Source: Marivita sp003149565 (GTDB lineage: Bacteria > Pseudomonadota > Alphaproteobacteria > Rhodobacterales > Rhodobacteraceae). Taken from it: a DNA stretch of 64,000 bases. The translations under genes were made by a program, and so were the position numbers. Numbering within the stretch: position 1 is the first letter of the stretch; each line of letters opens with the position of its first letter. The DNA lies in assembly GCF_965216415.1 (NCBI RefSeq), contig NZ_CBDCFU010000002.1; one strand, written 5' to 3'. Under the pieces are notes generated by a model. The model did no database searches. It was not told the DNA's origin and was given only the letters and a program-made list of their open reading frames with translations. Below, piece after piece: positions 17,403 to 25,748 of this stretch.

Positions 17403-17831
17403 ATGAAAACAGCGCTCTCAGAAATTGGCGGTGAAGACCGTCTGCACGACTTGATCACGTCGTTTTACGACCGGATGGAAACGGATCCGTCGGTGCGCGC
17501 CTTGCACCGGCTGCATTTTCGCGGGCACGGGTTGAACCATACGCGCCAGACTCAGTTCGAGTTCATGTGCGGATTTCTGGGTGGTCGCGCCTATTACCGC
17601 GAGCGGTTCGGTCACATGAATTTGCGTGAAATCCACGCACATATTCCGATCCGTGCCGAGGACGCCGACCTGTGGCTGCAGACCTTTGACGCCGCACTGG
17701 TCGATTGTGAAATGTTTGGTCCCGCGGTGGAAAAACTGCGCGCAACGTTGCGTCGGGCCGCGCATATGCTGGTCAATGACGTGCCGGACTGGCGGGTCGA
17801 GGCTGACGAAGTCGCAAGTGAGCAGGTGTGA
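17403..17831 (+). CDS. Truncated haemoglobin, group II type
   Basis: Small globin of 142 aa. The proximal haem ligand is His78 in LREIHAHIPI, and Trp91 sits where group II globins have the conserved TrpG8. The GFLGGRAYYRERFGHMNLR stretch matches the group II pattern. It follows tdm by 45 bp in the same direction and may be cotranscribed. A role in O2 or NO handling, or oxygen supply for the haem monooxygenase DmmABC, is an inference. Confidence 0.85.
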   Translation: MKTALSEIGGEDRLHDLITSFYDRMETDPSVRALHRLHFRGHGLNHTRQTQFEFMCGFLGGRAYYRERFGHMNLREIHAHIPIRAEDADLWLQTFDAALVDCEMFGPAVEKLRATLRRAAHMLVNDVPDWRVEADEVASEQV

Positions 17832-17928
17832 AGTAACTCGCGCCTGCTCGATTTTGAAATACTTTACCATTCGCTGAGACAAGAGACGCAACCGCGCACA
17901 AGCATGTCGAGAACGGTTTGTATTGATG

Positions 17929-17969
17929 GGCACCATGCGTGAGCCAATTCTGGACTCACACATGGTGCC
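17929..17969. terminator. Long hairpin between converging genes
   Basis: GGCACCATG and GTGAG (17929-17943) pair with CTCAC and CATGGTGCC (17955-17969), with one unpaired base on each side of the stem. It lies between the globin gene and the convergent 71-aa gene. It has no T-run and may block read-through in both directions. Confidence 0.5.
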
Positions 17970-17985
17970 AGTAGCTTTGCCTTAA

Positions 17986-18201
17986 TTAGTATCGGTCGAG
18001 ATGCTTGGCGATTTTGTCAGGATCACCCATCTTTCGTGCCTTCTCCAAGTGCTCACTTTCCCGCACGAACTGTATGCGGTGCCAAGCAAGCCAGAAAATC
18101 ACACCGGCGATCGTCATCGGGATTTCCCAGCCTTGGAAGGGATAAATCGGTCCCACATTGGCCAGATCGACGGCCCAGTTTTCGTATCCGATAGTAGACA
18201 T
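17986..18201 (-). CDS. Small membrane protein downstream of amt
   Basis: A 71-aa protein with one predicted transmembrane helix (about residues 28-43) and a charged C-terminal tail. It starts 12 bp after the Amt permease stop on the same strand, so the two are almost certainly cotranscribed and probably cofunction. I do not recognise a named family. It is too short to be a PII protein and lacks PII motifs. Confidence 0.75.
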   Translation of the reverse strand: MSTIGYENWAVDLANVGPIYPFQGWEIPMTIAGVIFWLAWHRIQFVRESEHLEKARKMGDPDKIAKHLDRY

Positions 18202-18213
18202 GTATTGTGCTCC

Positions 18214-19587
18214 TTATTCGGCTGGGGTTGCGCGCGCGGCCAGGTGGGCCTTGTCGGCTTCAATGATGTCGATTTTGGCGTCTTCATAGGCATGGTGTTC
18301 TGCGTAATCGAGGCCTTGCAACTCGACCTCTTCAGGGATGCGAAGCACGCCCGCAGCTGCCTGCATTTTGGCCACGGCCCAGCCGGGCAGCCAGCCCAGA
18401 ACAAAGAACATGATCACAGCGCCAATAGTCTGACCGACAGGGTTGATTGCAGCATAGCCTTCGTATGGCGAAGACGGAGCGCCCCACAGAACGAAGCCCG
18501 CAATGATGAGGCCCAAAACACCAGAGTAGCCGTGTACCGCCACAGCGCCGACGGCGTCGTCCAGCTTGAAGCGGCGCTCGACCCAGAAATGCAGCTTGTA
18601 GACGACGACGACTCCTGTCGCACCAATCAACATTGCCTGTATCGGATGATAGAGATCATTGCCGGCAGATGCAGTGATGACACCGGCCAAACCACCCGAG
18701 AACGTCCAGAAGGCGTCGCCTTTGGAGACGACATAGGCGGCCATCAATCCACCCGACAAAGACATCAGGAAGTTGAACGTGATTGCAGAGAGCGATGTGG
18801 GTGCGAGGTAGATGTTGGTCGCAGTCCATGTCGTGCCGGTGATCTGGCCGTCGATGACCTCGGGCGAGATAGCTGGCACGTTACATGCCGCGTAGAAACC
18901 CCAGAATCCTGTGTAGATCAGGAAAATCCCGATCGTGAGCATCCAAGGATTGTGTGGGGGAATGTCGCGTGGCGTCCCATCAGAGGCAAATTTGCCGATC
19001 CGGGGTCCCAGGACCATGATCACCCCCAGCGCGTAGCCGCCAGCAATCGCGTGGATCACACCGGAGGCGTAGGCATCGTGATAGCCGAGGTACTGAACCA
19101 TCCAACCGCCATAGTGCCACCCCCACGCTGCGTCGATGATCCACCAGACAGACCCGATCAGAACCGCATGCACCCAAAGCGCCGAGGACCGGATCCGTTC
19201 GATCACCGAACCAGACACGATTGAGGCTGCTGTCCAAGAAAACAGCAGGAATGCCGCCCAGAAGACACCCGTGATGCGGTCAGAGAGGTTTGCTCCCATG
19301 GTTTGCGACCACGGCAGGTTTGCGTTGGCCATTTCGTGGTCCAAGCCGCCGAAGAACGGGAACATCGGGAAAGCCCAGTAGATCCACCAGCCAAAGAAAA
19401 AGAACGTCACGGTGACCAGCGGAATCACCATGACGTTTTTCATGAGAGTGTGCATGTGGTTACGCCGGCGGCTGGCGCCGACCTCATACATGCAGAAGCC
19501 CACATGGATTAAGAACATGAAAACGACAGTCACCCAGTAGTAGAACTCGGTAAACACCGTTGTCAGTGCATTCAGATTACCGTCCAT
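18214..19587 (-). CDS. amt: Ammonium/methylammonium transporter (Amt/Rh family), divergent
   Basis: Membrane permease of 457 aa with about eleven hydrophobic helices. The twin pore histidines are present (in GVIHAIAGG and VAVHGYSG), as is the Asp eight residues before the first. The usual DFAGGTVVH signature reads DAYASGVIH, so the conserved phenylalanine and paired glycines are replaced. With dmmDABC divergent from it and tdm nearby, export or uptake of methylamine or ammonium is likely. The altered filter may favour methylated amines; that is inference. Confidence 0.88.
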   Translation of the reverse strand: MDGNLNALTTVFTEFYYWVTVVFMFLIHVGFCMYEVGASRRRNHMHTLMKNVMVIPLVTVTFFFFGWWIYWAFPMFPFFGGLDHEMANANLPWSQTMGANLSDRITGVFWAAFLLFSWTAASIVSGSVIERIRSSALWVHAVLIGSVWWIIDAAWGWHYGGWMVQYLGYHDAYASGVIHAIAGGYALGVIMVLGPRIGKFASDGTPRDIPPHNPWMLTIGIFLIYTGFWGFYAACNVPAISPEVIDGQITGTTWTATNIYLAPTSLSAITFNFLMSLSGGLMAAYVVSKGDAFWTFSGGLAGVITASAGNDLYHPIQAMLIGATGVVVVYKLHFWVERRFKLDDAVGAVAVHGYSGVLGLIIAGFVLWGAPSSPYEGYAAINPVGQTIGAVIMFFVLGWLPGWAVAKMQAAAGVLRIPEEVELQGLDYAEHHAYEDAKIDIIEADKAHLAARATPAE

Positions 19588-19728
19588 CGCATCCTCCCTT
19601 GCGCGCTTTTCATCTGAGGTGAAATTTTTTTCTTAAGAGGTGCGCAAATCAGTCTCGCTGTCAATAGTTACATTAATTAGGCATCTCTGCGTGCCTTTGC
19701 TGAAAACACATGCAAATCTGACTCCATG

Positions 19729-19748
19729 TTTTCCCATGAGGAAAATAT
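19729..19748 (+). promoter_or_regulatory. Inverted repeat with CCATGAGGAAAATAT upstream of dmmD
   Basis: TTTTCC at 19729-19734 and GGAAAA at 19740-19745 form a perfect inverted repeat with a 5-nt spacer. CCATGAGGAAAATAT at 19734-19748 is identical to 29371-29385 in the torR-tmoX intergenic region. It lies 75 bp before dmmD and 140 bp before amt, in their shared divergent promoter. Confidence 0.55.
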
Positions 19749-19823
19749 TCTGCACGAAAGTATTGATTTTTGGCGCGACTCGGGTCTGAATATCGGCAAA
19801 ATACATCGCAACGGGAGGCTTTC

Positions 19824-20969
19824 ATGGCCATCATCTACAGAACGTCGGCACTCGCGCCGCGCCACGCAGACATCGGCGGCGAGCTCGAAGACTGGAACGG
19901 CATGGGGACCGCTTGGTTTTATGACCATTCAGACGAACGCGCTGAGGCCGACTATCTTGCAGTGCGGACAAAAGCGGGCCTCATGGACGTGTCCGGCCTG
20001 AAAAAGGTACATCTCGTCGGCCCTCATGCCGCCGCCGTGATTGACCGCGCCACCACACGCAATGTCGACAAGATCATGCCGGGTCGGGCCGTCTACGCCT
20101 GCATGCTGAACGATGAGGGCAAGTTCATTGACGACTGTGTGATTTATCGTCTTTCGGTGAATCATTGGATGGTCGTGCACGGCACAGGTACTGGGCATGA
20201 GTCCCTGGCGATGGCAGCCTTCGGAAAAAGTGTTGCGATGATCTTTGACGACGACCTGCACGACATGTCGCTGCAGGGACCTGTGGCGGTGGACTTCCTT
20301 GCAAAGCACGTCCCGGGCATCCGCGACCTCGCGTATTTCGGCATCATGCAGACCAAATTGTTCGACATGCCGGTCATGATTTCGCGCACAGGCTACACTG
20401 GCGAGCGCGGCTACGAGATTTTCTGCGAGGCCCGCCACGCCATCGCGCTGTGGGACAAGATCCTCGAAGATGGCAAAGACATGGGTATTGCGCCTGTGCA
20501 GTTCTCGACGCTCGATCTTCTGCGCACTGAAAGCTACTTGCTGTTCTACCCCGGTGACAACTCGGAAACCTTTCCCTTCAAGGACGAGCCTTGCGGCGAC
20601 ACGCTTTGGGAACTGGGTCTGGATTTCACCGTATCACCCGGCAAGACCGGTTTCCGTGGGGCGGAGAACCACTATGCCCTCAAGGGCAAGGAGCGGTTCA
20701 AGATCTACGGCGTACTGCTGGAGGGCAAGACCCCAGCCGACATGGGAGCAGAACTGCTCAAGGACGGCGAGGTCGTGGGTGTTGTGACCTTTGGCATGAA
20801 CTCGAACCTGAACGAACATAATGTCGGAATCGCACGGATGCCGGTCGACTGCGCCGTGCCGGGCACCAAGCTGACCGTGCGGAATCAGGACGGTACGGAA
20901 ATCGCCTGTACTGCTGAAGAAATGCCTTTCTACGACAAGGACAAGTCGATCCGAACAGCAAAAGGCTGA
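19824..20969 (+). CDS. dmmD: DmmD, GcvT-like folate-binding protein of dimethylamine catabolism
   Basis: GcvT/aminomethyltransferase-fold protein of 381 aa, with the family motif SRTGYTGERGYEIF. As first gene of the dmmDABC order it probably captures formaldehyde from dimethylamine oxidation as methylene-THF. ATG 19824 follows GGGAGG; the longer upstream frame lacks a ribosome site. It is shorter and distinct from the GcvT half of Tdm. Confidence 0.88.
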   Translation: MAIIYRTSALAPRHADIGGELEDWNGMGTAWFYDHSDERAEADYLAVRTKAGLMDVSGLKKVHLVGPHAAAVIDRATTRNVDKIMPGRAVYACMLNDEGKFIDDCVIYRLSVNHWMVVHGTGTGHESLAMAAFGKSVAMIFDDDLHDMSLQGPVAVDFLAKHVPGIRDLAYFGIMQTKLFDMPVMISRTGYTGERGYEIFCEARHAIALWDKILEDGKDMGIAPVQFSTLDLLRTESYLLFYPGDNSETFPFKDEPCGDTLWELGLDFTVSPGKTGFRGAENHYALKGKERFKIYGVLLEGKTPADMGAELLKDGEVVGVVTFGMNSNLNEHNVGIARMPVDCAVPGTKLTVRNQDGTEIACTAEEMPFYDKDKSIRTAKG

Positions 20970-20980
20970 TTGGCCGGGCA

Positions 20981-21012
20981 GGGCACCTTTCATTGGGTGC
21001 CCTTTTCCTTTC
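20981..21012 (+). terminator. Terminator-like hairpin between dmmD and dmmA
   Basis: GGGCACC at 20981-20987 pairs with GGTGCCC at 20996-21002 and is followed by a T-rich tract. It could attenuate transcription so that dmmD exceeds dmmABC. Confidence 0.6.
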
Positions 21013-21052
21013 CTATTCTTCCACAGCCGAACAGAATGGAGCAGACGACTCG

Positions 21053-21655
21053 ATGTCGAAATTCCAGTTTCCCGAAAGTATTGCCAGCCGCCCTGTCTAT
21101 GGCACTCTGGAGCCGCGTCCAGGCAAGGCACATCTGATGATCGCCGATGCCGAGGGGGCCGAGGCGATCCTCGAGCTTGCCTTGCAGGACTCGGCGCTGA
21201 TGGCCAAGACGCACATTATCTATATTCCCAAAGGAACGGAGTTCTCAGACAAGCTGCGCGCGTTGAAGCCCGCACAGTTTTACGAGGGGCCGAGCTATGA
21301 TGCTTCTGTTCAGCGGATCCGAAAGGTGCTTGGCGACGCGCATATGGGACTCCAGGTTTATTTGGCGGGCACTGAAGGGTTGATGGGACAGGCAATGAAT
21401 GAGGCCATCTCGGCGGGCATTCCTGCCTCGGCCATTCAGACCGAGCATCGCGGGTCTGTCGCACGTCGGATGCAATGTGTGCATTGCAAAGGGATTACCG
21501 AGGATGTGATAACAGATCCCTTTGTCTGCGCGCATTGCGGATTGAATCTGTTCGTACGCGATCATTACTCGCGTCGGCTGGCGGCCTTTCAGGGAGTTTG
21601 CATCGACGCGGAAGACCCGGGCAACGTCCCCGAACCTGTGGAGTTGTACAAATGA
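21053..21655 (+). CDS. dmmA: Dimethylamine monooxygenase subunit, DmmA family (small zinc-ribbon subunit)
   Basis: A 200-aa protein matching the roughly 24-kDa subunit of dimethylamine monooxygenase. The C-terminal 60 residues have four cysteines (CVHC and CAHC) that should bind zinc. The N-terminal part is mixed alpha/beta. It overlaps dmmB by 4 nt (ATGA). The subunit lettering follows the gene order; published naming of the subunits may differ. Confidence 0.85.
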   Translation: MSKFQFPESIASRPVYGTLEPRPGKAHLMIADAEGAEAILELALQDSALMAKTHIIYIPKGTEFSDKLRALKPAQFYEGPSYDASVQRIRKVLGDAHMGLQVYLAGTEGLMGQAMNEAISAGIPASAIQTEHRGSVARRMQCVHCKGITEDVITDPFVCAHCGLNLFVRDHYSRRLAAFQGVCIDAEDPGNVPEPVELYK

Positions 21656-22638
21656 GCGCTGCACCCCAGAAAGCCAAGGCCGGTGCCGAAAAGATCGCCG
21701 TAACCGTGTCTGCCATTGTGCCGCTCAACGATCTTGTCACTCGGTTTGAATTCAAACGCACAGACGGCGCCGAGTTCCCGCCGTTTTCGGCAGGCGCACA
21801 CACTGTTGTAGAAATGCGGGATGGTGATCGCACCCGCCTTAACCCTTATTCGCTGATGTCCGACCCTGCGGATCGGTCGATCTATGCCATATCTGTCCGC
21901 CGTGACGATCAGGGGCGGGGTGGGTCGCTGTTCATGCACCAAAAGGTCAAGGTCGGCGATGCGATGACACTGACCTACCCAGTTAACCTGTTTTCATTGG
22001 ACTTACGGGCAAAAAAGCACGTTTTCTTTGCAGGTGGCATCGGCATCACGCCGTTCAAGGCAATGATCGCCCAGCTGGAGCAGTCGAACGGGAATTGGGA
22101 GTTGCATTACGCCTGTCGGACTCCAGCGCTTGGCACCTATGCAGACGAGCTGACCAAAGCCTATCCGAACAAGGTCCATGTCTACTACGATGACCAAAAT
22201 CAGGTGATCCCGCTAGAAGACCTCTTGGACGGGCAACCCCTTGGCACGCATGTCTATGTCTGCGGTCCGACCGGCATGATCGATTGGATCCACGCCACTG
22301 CCGCCGCACATGGCTGGCCAGCCGAGCACGTGCATTCAGAGGAATTCCTCGCGCCACAGCCCGGAAAACCGTTCGAGGTTCGGCTGTGTCAGTCCGATAT
22401 CACCATCCAGGTGGGCGAACATGAAAGTCTGCTTGAGGCCATGGAACGCTGCGGCGTCGACGCGCCCTTCCTGTGTCGTGGCGGGGCCTGCGGCCAGTGC
22501 GAAACCGATGTGGTCGAGGCTGATGGGGAATTCATTCACCGCGATCATTGGCTGGACGATGAAGATCACGCATCCGGCAAGAAAATTATGCCCTGCGTCA
22601 GCCGGTTTGTCGGCAAGACGCTGGTTCTGGATCGGTAA
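21652..22638 (+). CDS. dmmB: Dimethylamine monooxygenase reductase subunit
   Basis: Phthalate dioxygenase reductase/VanB-type protein of 328 aa. It has a flavin-binding motif RLNPYSLMS, NAD(P)H motifs GGIGITPF and CGPTGMI, and a C-terminal plant-type [2Fe-2S] domain with CRGGACGQC and a final cysteine in MPCVSR. It delivers electrons from NAD(P)H to the haem subunit. ATG 21652 overlaps the dmmA stop. The frame is open further upstream, but that region lies inside dmmA. Confidence 0.92.
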   Translation: MSAAPQKAKAGAEKIAVTVSAIVPLNDLVTRFEFKRTDGAEFPPFSAGAHTVVEMRDGDRTRLNPYSLMSDPADRSIYAISVRRDDQGRGGSLFMHQKVKVGDAMTLTYPVNLFSLDLRAKKHVFFAGGIGITPFKAMIAQLEQSNGNWELHYACRTPALGTYADELTKAYPNKVHVYYDDQNQVIPLEDLLDGQPLGTHVYVCGPTGMIDWIHATAAAHGWPAEHVHSEEFLAPQPGKPFEVRLCQSDITIQVGEHESLLEAMERCGVDAPFLCRGGACGQCETDVVEADGEFIHRDHWLDDEDHASGKKIMPCVSRFVGKTLVLDR

Positions 22639-22649
22639 GGAGCCGCGAC

Positions 22650-23717
22650 ATGACCATTCAGTTTAATAACGAAACCTTCCGTGACGATTATTCCTTCCGT
22701 AACTCGGATTGGGCGATCAAGCGCTTTCCCTTCCCGTTCCACGAAGACAGTTACATGTACTCGGTCAACATGGAGCAGCACCGCGGTGGCCCTGCGGGAT
22801 CGGTCTACGAAAAGCGCTTTGACGTCGATGAACACTATCTGTCGGAAATGCAGGACCGGGCCATAGTGTTGGCCGAGGATCCGCTTCGCTGCCAGTCGCT
22901 ACCGCACATGACGTTGGCCGGGTGGGACACGCTGGAACTGATCATGGTGTCCAAATCCGAGGACTATCCGGACCTTTTCGAACTTCACCGTGACGGCAAT
23001 CGCTGGCGTTGGGTGAACAAGCCGATGAAAATAGACCACACCTTCACCTTCCTCGATGAAACCACGCTGCCTTGCGGGCCGCTGGAATATATCACACGCC
23101 AGACGCAGGGCGATTTCGCAGTGCTGGACCAGCGTGACGAGATGCTGTGGATGGATGCAGGCATGGTTACCACTCAGGCGGACTGGAGTCTGGATTTCGA
23201 TATCGGAATGAACTTCTTTGAGTGGCACGCACCGGTACCGCTCGCGCATGAGATGGGTATTTTCAAGCGCGCGTTGAAATTCCTGCTGAATGTCCAACAG
23301 GGTGCTCCTGCGCGGCGCTTGAACTGGACGATGACGGTAAATCCGCTGCTGGATACGTCGCCCGAGAACTACCACAAGTGGGGTATTCAAAAGACCACGC
23401 TCACCCCCGAGAACATCGGTGCTAAACAGCATCTGCGCGTCGAATTGCAGACATTCTTCCGGCTGCCACGCTCGAACGCGCTTCTCTTTCCGATCCGGTG
23501 TTATTTGATCGCGTTTCAGGACATTGTGACTGTGCCGAAATGGGGCCGGAGACTGCACCGTGTCGTTCGCGACCTGCCTGAGGAACTGGCGACCTACAAG
23601 GGCTTTATCGCAAACCGTCCAATGATGCTCGACTATCTGAGCAAGTATGATGATGGCTTGCCGACCAGCCCTGGCGTCTGGCCGGATCTTGAGACAGAAC
23701 CGCCCCTGCAGAAATGA
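22650..23717 (+). CDS. dmmC: Haem-dependent oxidative N-demethylase subunit (DUF3445)
   Basis: Haem-binding oxygenase subunit of 355 aa from the DUF3445/HODM family. It oxidises dimethylamine to methylamine and formaldehyde with O2. No membrane helices are seen. It lies 11 bp after dmmB behind AAGGAGC. The name follows operon order; in some papers the large haem subunit may carry another letter. Confidence 0.88.
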   Translation: MTIQFNNETFRDDYSFRNSDWAIKRFPFPFHEDSYMYSVNMEQHRGGPAGSVYEKRFDVDEHYLSEMQDRAIVLAEDPLRCQSLPHMTLAGWDTLELIMVSKSEDYPDLFELHRDGNRWRWVNKPMKIDHTFTFLDETTLPCGPLEYITRQTQGDFAVLDQRDEMLWMDAGMVTTQADWSLDFDIGMNFFEWHAPVPLAHEMGIFKRALKFLLNVQQGAPARRLNWTMTVNPLLDTSPENYHKWGIQKTTLTPENIGAKQHLRVELQTFFRLPRSNALLFPIRCYLIAFQDIVTVPKWGRRLHRVVRDLPEELATYKGFIANRPMMLDYLSKYDDGLPTSPGVWPDLETEPPLQK

Positions 23718-23745
23718 CCAAGACGGGGCCGTAAAGGCCTCGGTC

Positions 23746-24393
23746 TCAGTGTTCCTGCTTATAGCTGATGATCGACAGGTACCTGATCGGAAACTGGATC
23801 AATTCTTCTGGGCCGTGCGGTGCATCGGCGTCGAAAAACAATGTGTCCCCCGCCTCAAGCCGGTAGTTTTCCGAGCCGTGACGGTAGCCAACCACACCTT
23901 CCAGCATGTAGATCATTTCTATTCCGTCGTGCTGAAACGTCTTGAACGTGTCAGACTCGCTATTGAGTTCAATGAGGTAGGGTTCGACGATCACACCGCT
24001 GTTGTTGGCACCGATGTGGCCAAGCAGATTATACTGATGCCCGGATCGCGTGCCCGCACGCTCGATCTCAACCCCTTCACCAGACTTGGTATGCACCGCC
24101 TCGCGTCGTTCCTCATATGTCTTGAAGAAAGCGGTCAGCGGCACCGAGAGAGCGTTGGCCAGAGCCTGCAGGGTGGTAAGGGACGGGGATGTATTACCGT
24201 TTTCGATCTTTGAGAGCATCCCAATTGACAGGTTGGTCAGGGCCGAAAGTTCCGCCACAGTTATGTTCTTTTTCTTGCGGAAGGCCCGGACCTCGCGGCC
24301 AATCGCGACTTCGAGCACTTTCTCTCGTTCTTCGACAACCTTATGAGGATCCTGAGACAGTTTGGACATGTTCTTGGCCTTAAGTAGAGTCAT
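23746..24393 (-). CDS. XRE-family regulator with C-terminal cupin domain
   Basis: A 215-aa regulator. An N-terminal helix-turn-helix (NITVAELSALTNLSIGMLSKIENGNTSP lies at about 43-70) is followed by a cupin sensor domain in the C-terminal half (DGIEMIYMLEGVV, LEAGDTLFFDADAPHG). Such regulators often control amine or amino acid catabolism with the cupin as ligand sensor. It converges on dmmC with 28 bp between stops. It is the best local candidate to control dmm and possibly the C1 genes. Met at 24369 is an alternative start. A GGAAATTTTTT sequence (minus strand, near 24477-24490) upstream may be an autoregulatory site. Confidence 0.88.
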   Translation of the reverse strand: MTLLKAKNMSKLSQDPHKVVEEREKVLEVAIGREVRAFRKKKNITVAELSALTNLSIGMLSKIENGNTSPSLTTLQALANALSVPLTAFFKTYEERREAVHTKSGEGVEIERAGTRSGHQYNLLGHIGANNSGVIVEPYLIELNSESDTFKTFQHDGIEMIYMLEGVVGYRHGSENYRLEAGDTLFFDADAPHGPEELIQFPIRYLSIISYKQEH

Positions 24394-24620
24394 TCCAATG
24401 AGCTCCGGGGTTGAATTTAGGAACGTCGCAGAAGCTAAACGACATACTAATAGGTAAGGCCAGTTTCATGTTATTGCAAAAAATTTCCTTTCAGTTGAAT
24501 TTTTGTCTGTCGCTCAAAGAAGCGATCCGGAATCGTCAAATCCCTTCTGAATCGTGACAAGCAGGGCAGTGCCCTTCGAGCATCACTTCCGCCGATCACC
24601 GCATGGCTTTGTCTGGCAAA

Positions 24621-25679
24621 TTATTCAGAAAGTTCCGGCTGCAAGCTGAAAACCGGGATGAAACTGGCAGGAGCCAGAGTCTCACGTGTTTGCTCAAGGC
24701 CAATATTTTCCATTGTAATCGGCACGATGACTGGTCCGGCTTGACGATGTATCAAACTGCCTTCTATGGCGCGCGTGGCGAATTCGATGGCCATTCTGCC
24801 CTGCAGTACCGGGAAATCTGTAGGGGCAAACAGGATCTTGTCGCGTAGGATGCCGCGATGGACCGCATGTGTCATATAATCTGATACGATCTTGGTACGA
24901 CCTTCCTGCGCACGGCTGCGCAAGACTGATACAGCCGCCTCGGCCGCCGGTGCCGCGCCGACGATGTAGTCGAGATCCGGCACTTCATCGAGTGCCTCTT
25001 CGACCAGCAGGACCTGGATTTCCCGTCCAGTATCGCCGTATTTCGTCACTGCGATCTCGACTGCGCTGTCTTGCACGGCTCGCCGAAAACCGTCTTCTAC
25101 GAAGCGCACCCAACCGGCGCCCTCAGGCCCTGGGAACCATGCAACCCGGACTGTCGGTGTGCCGTACGGATGGCGCTCGGCAATCGAGCGGCCAGCGACG
25201 AACCCCATTTCCGTCCATGAGACGCCTACTTTTGCAGTTATGCCCTCATCAGCAATGTCGTTAACGGCTGCTATGACTGGAATCTGCTGGGAAATCTCCT
25301 TCAACGTTTCAGTCAAACCGTCGAAGGATACCGTGCCGACAATCAATGCATCAGCCCCGTCATCGACGCAATCGCGCACCTGCTGGCGCTGGCGTTCAAG
25401 ATTTGGGTAGCCGCCAGCTTCGATCAGCCGAAAGCCGACGCCCAGTCGACGAGCTTCTTCGACCATGCCGTGATTGACGCTCAGCCAATAGGAATCCTTT
25501 AGATGAGGATAGGCGACACACATTGTCCACGGTTTGGCGGCATGTGTCAGTGGCGTGTATTGCTGGACTCTGCCGGGCCCGTCATAGTCGAAAGGTGTAT
25601 CGGGCACGTGAATGCGCCAAGGCTCGGCGTACACCGCGCCGGTTACAAGACAGAGAACAATGGTCAAGAAAGTTCGCAT
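24621..25679 (-). CDS. torT: TorT-like periplasmic TMAO-binding protein
   Basis: Periplasmic binding protein of 352 aa closely resembling E. coli TorT (PHLKDSYWLSVN, LIEAGGYPN and DALIVGTVSFDGL segments). TorT binds TMAO and the TorS sensor domain to start signalling. Met at 25679 gives a clean signal peptide (RTFLTIVLCLVTGAVYA); a start at 25715 would add 12 residues in front of it. It is divergent from torS with 69 bp between. Confidence 0.9.
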   Translation of the reverse strand: MRTFLTIVLCLVTGAVYAEPWRIHVPDTPFDYDGPGRVQQYTPLTHAAKPWTMCVAYPHLKDSYWLSVNHGMVEEARRLGVGFRLIEAGGYPNLERQRQQVRDCVDDGADALIVGTVSFDGLTETLKEISQQIPVIAAVNDIADEGITAKVGVSWTEMGFVAGRSIAERHPYGTPTVRVAWFPGPEGAGWVRFVEDGFRRAVQDSAVEIAVTKYGDTGREIQVLLVEEALDEVPDLDYIVGAAPAAEAAVSVLRSRAQEGRTKIVSDYMTHAVHRGILRDKILFAPTDFPVLQGRMAIEFATRAIEGSLIHRQAGPVIVPITMENIGLEQTRETLAPASFIPVFSLQPELSE

Positions 25680-25748
25680 CTTTGAAACATACTCGGCAAA
25701 GGAAGCGGACGGCAATGGTCACGGACAATCGGATAGGGGAATGACCCG

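Noticed and set aside
17986..18201. PII signalling protein (GlnK) next to amt
   Set aside because: The 71-aa product has a membrane helix and lacks PII length and motifs.
18001..19224. 407-aa open frame on the plus strand opposite amt
   Set aside because: It mirrors the Amt gene, has no recognisable domain and is rich in His/Arg/Asp as expected for an antisense frame of GC-rich coding DNA.
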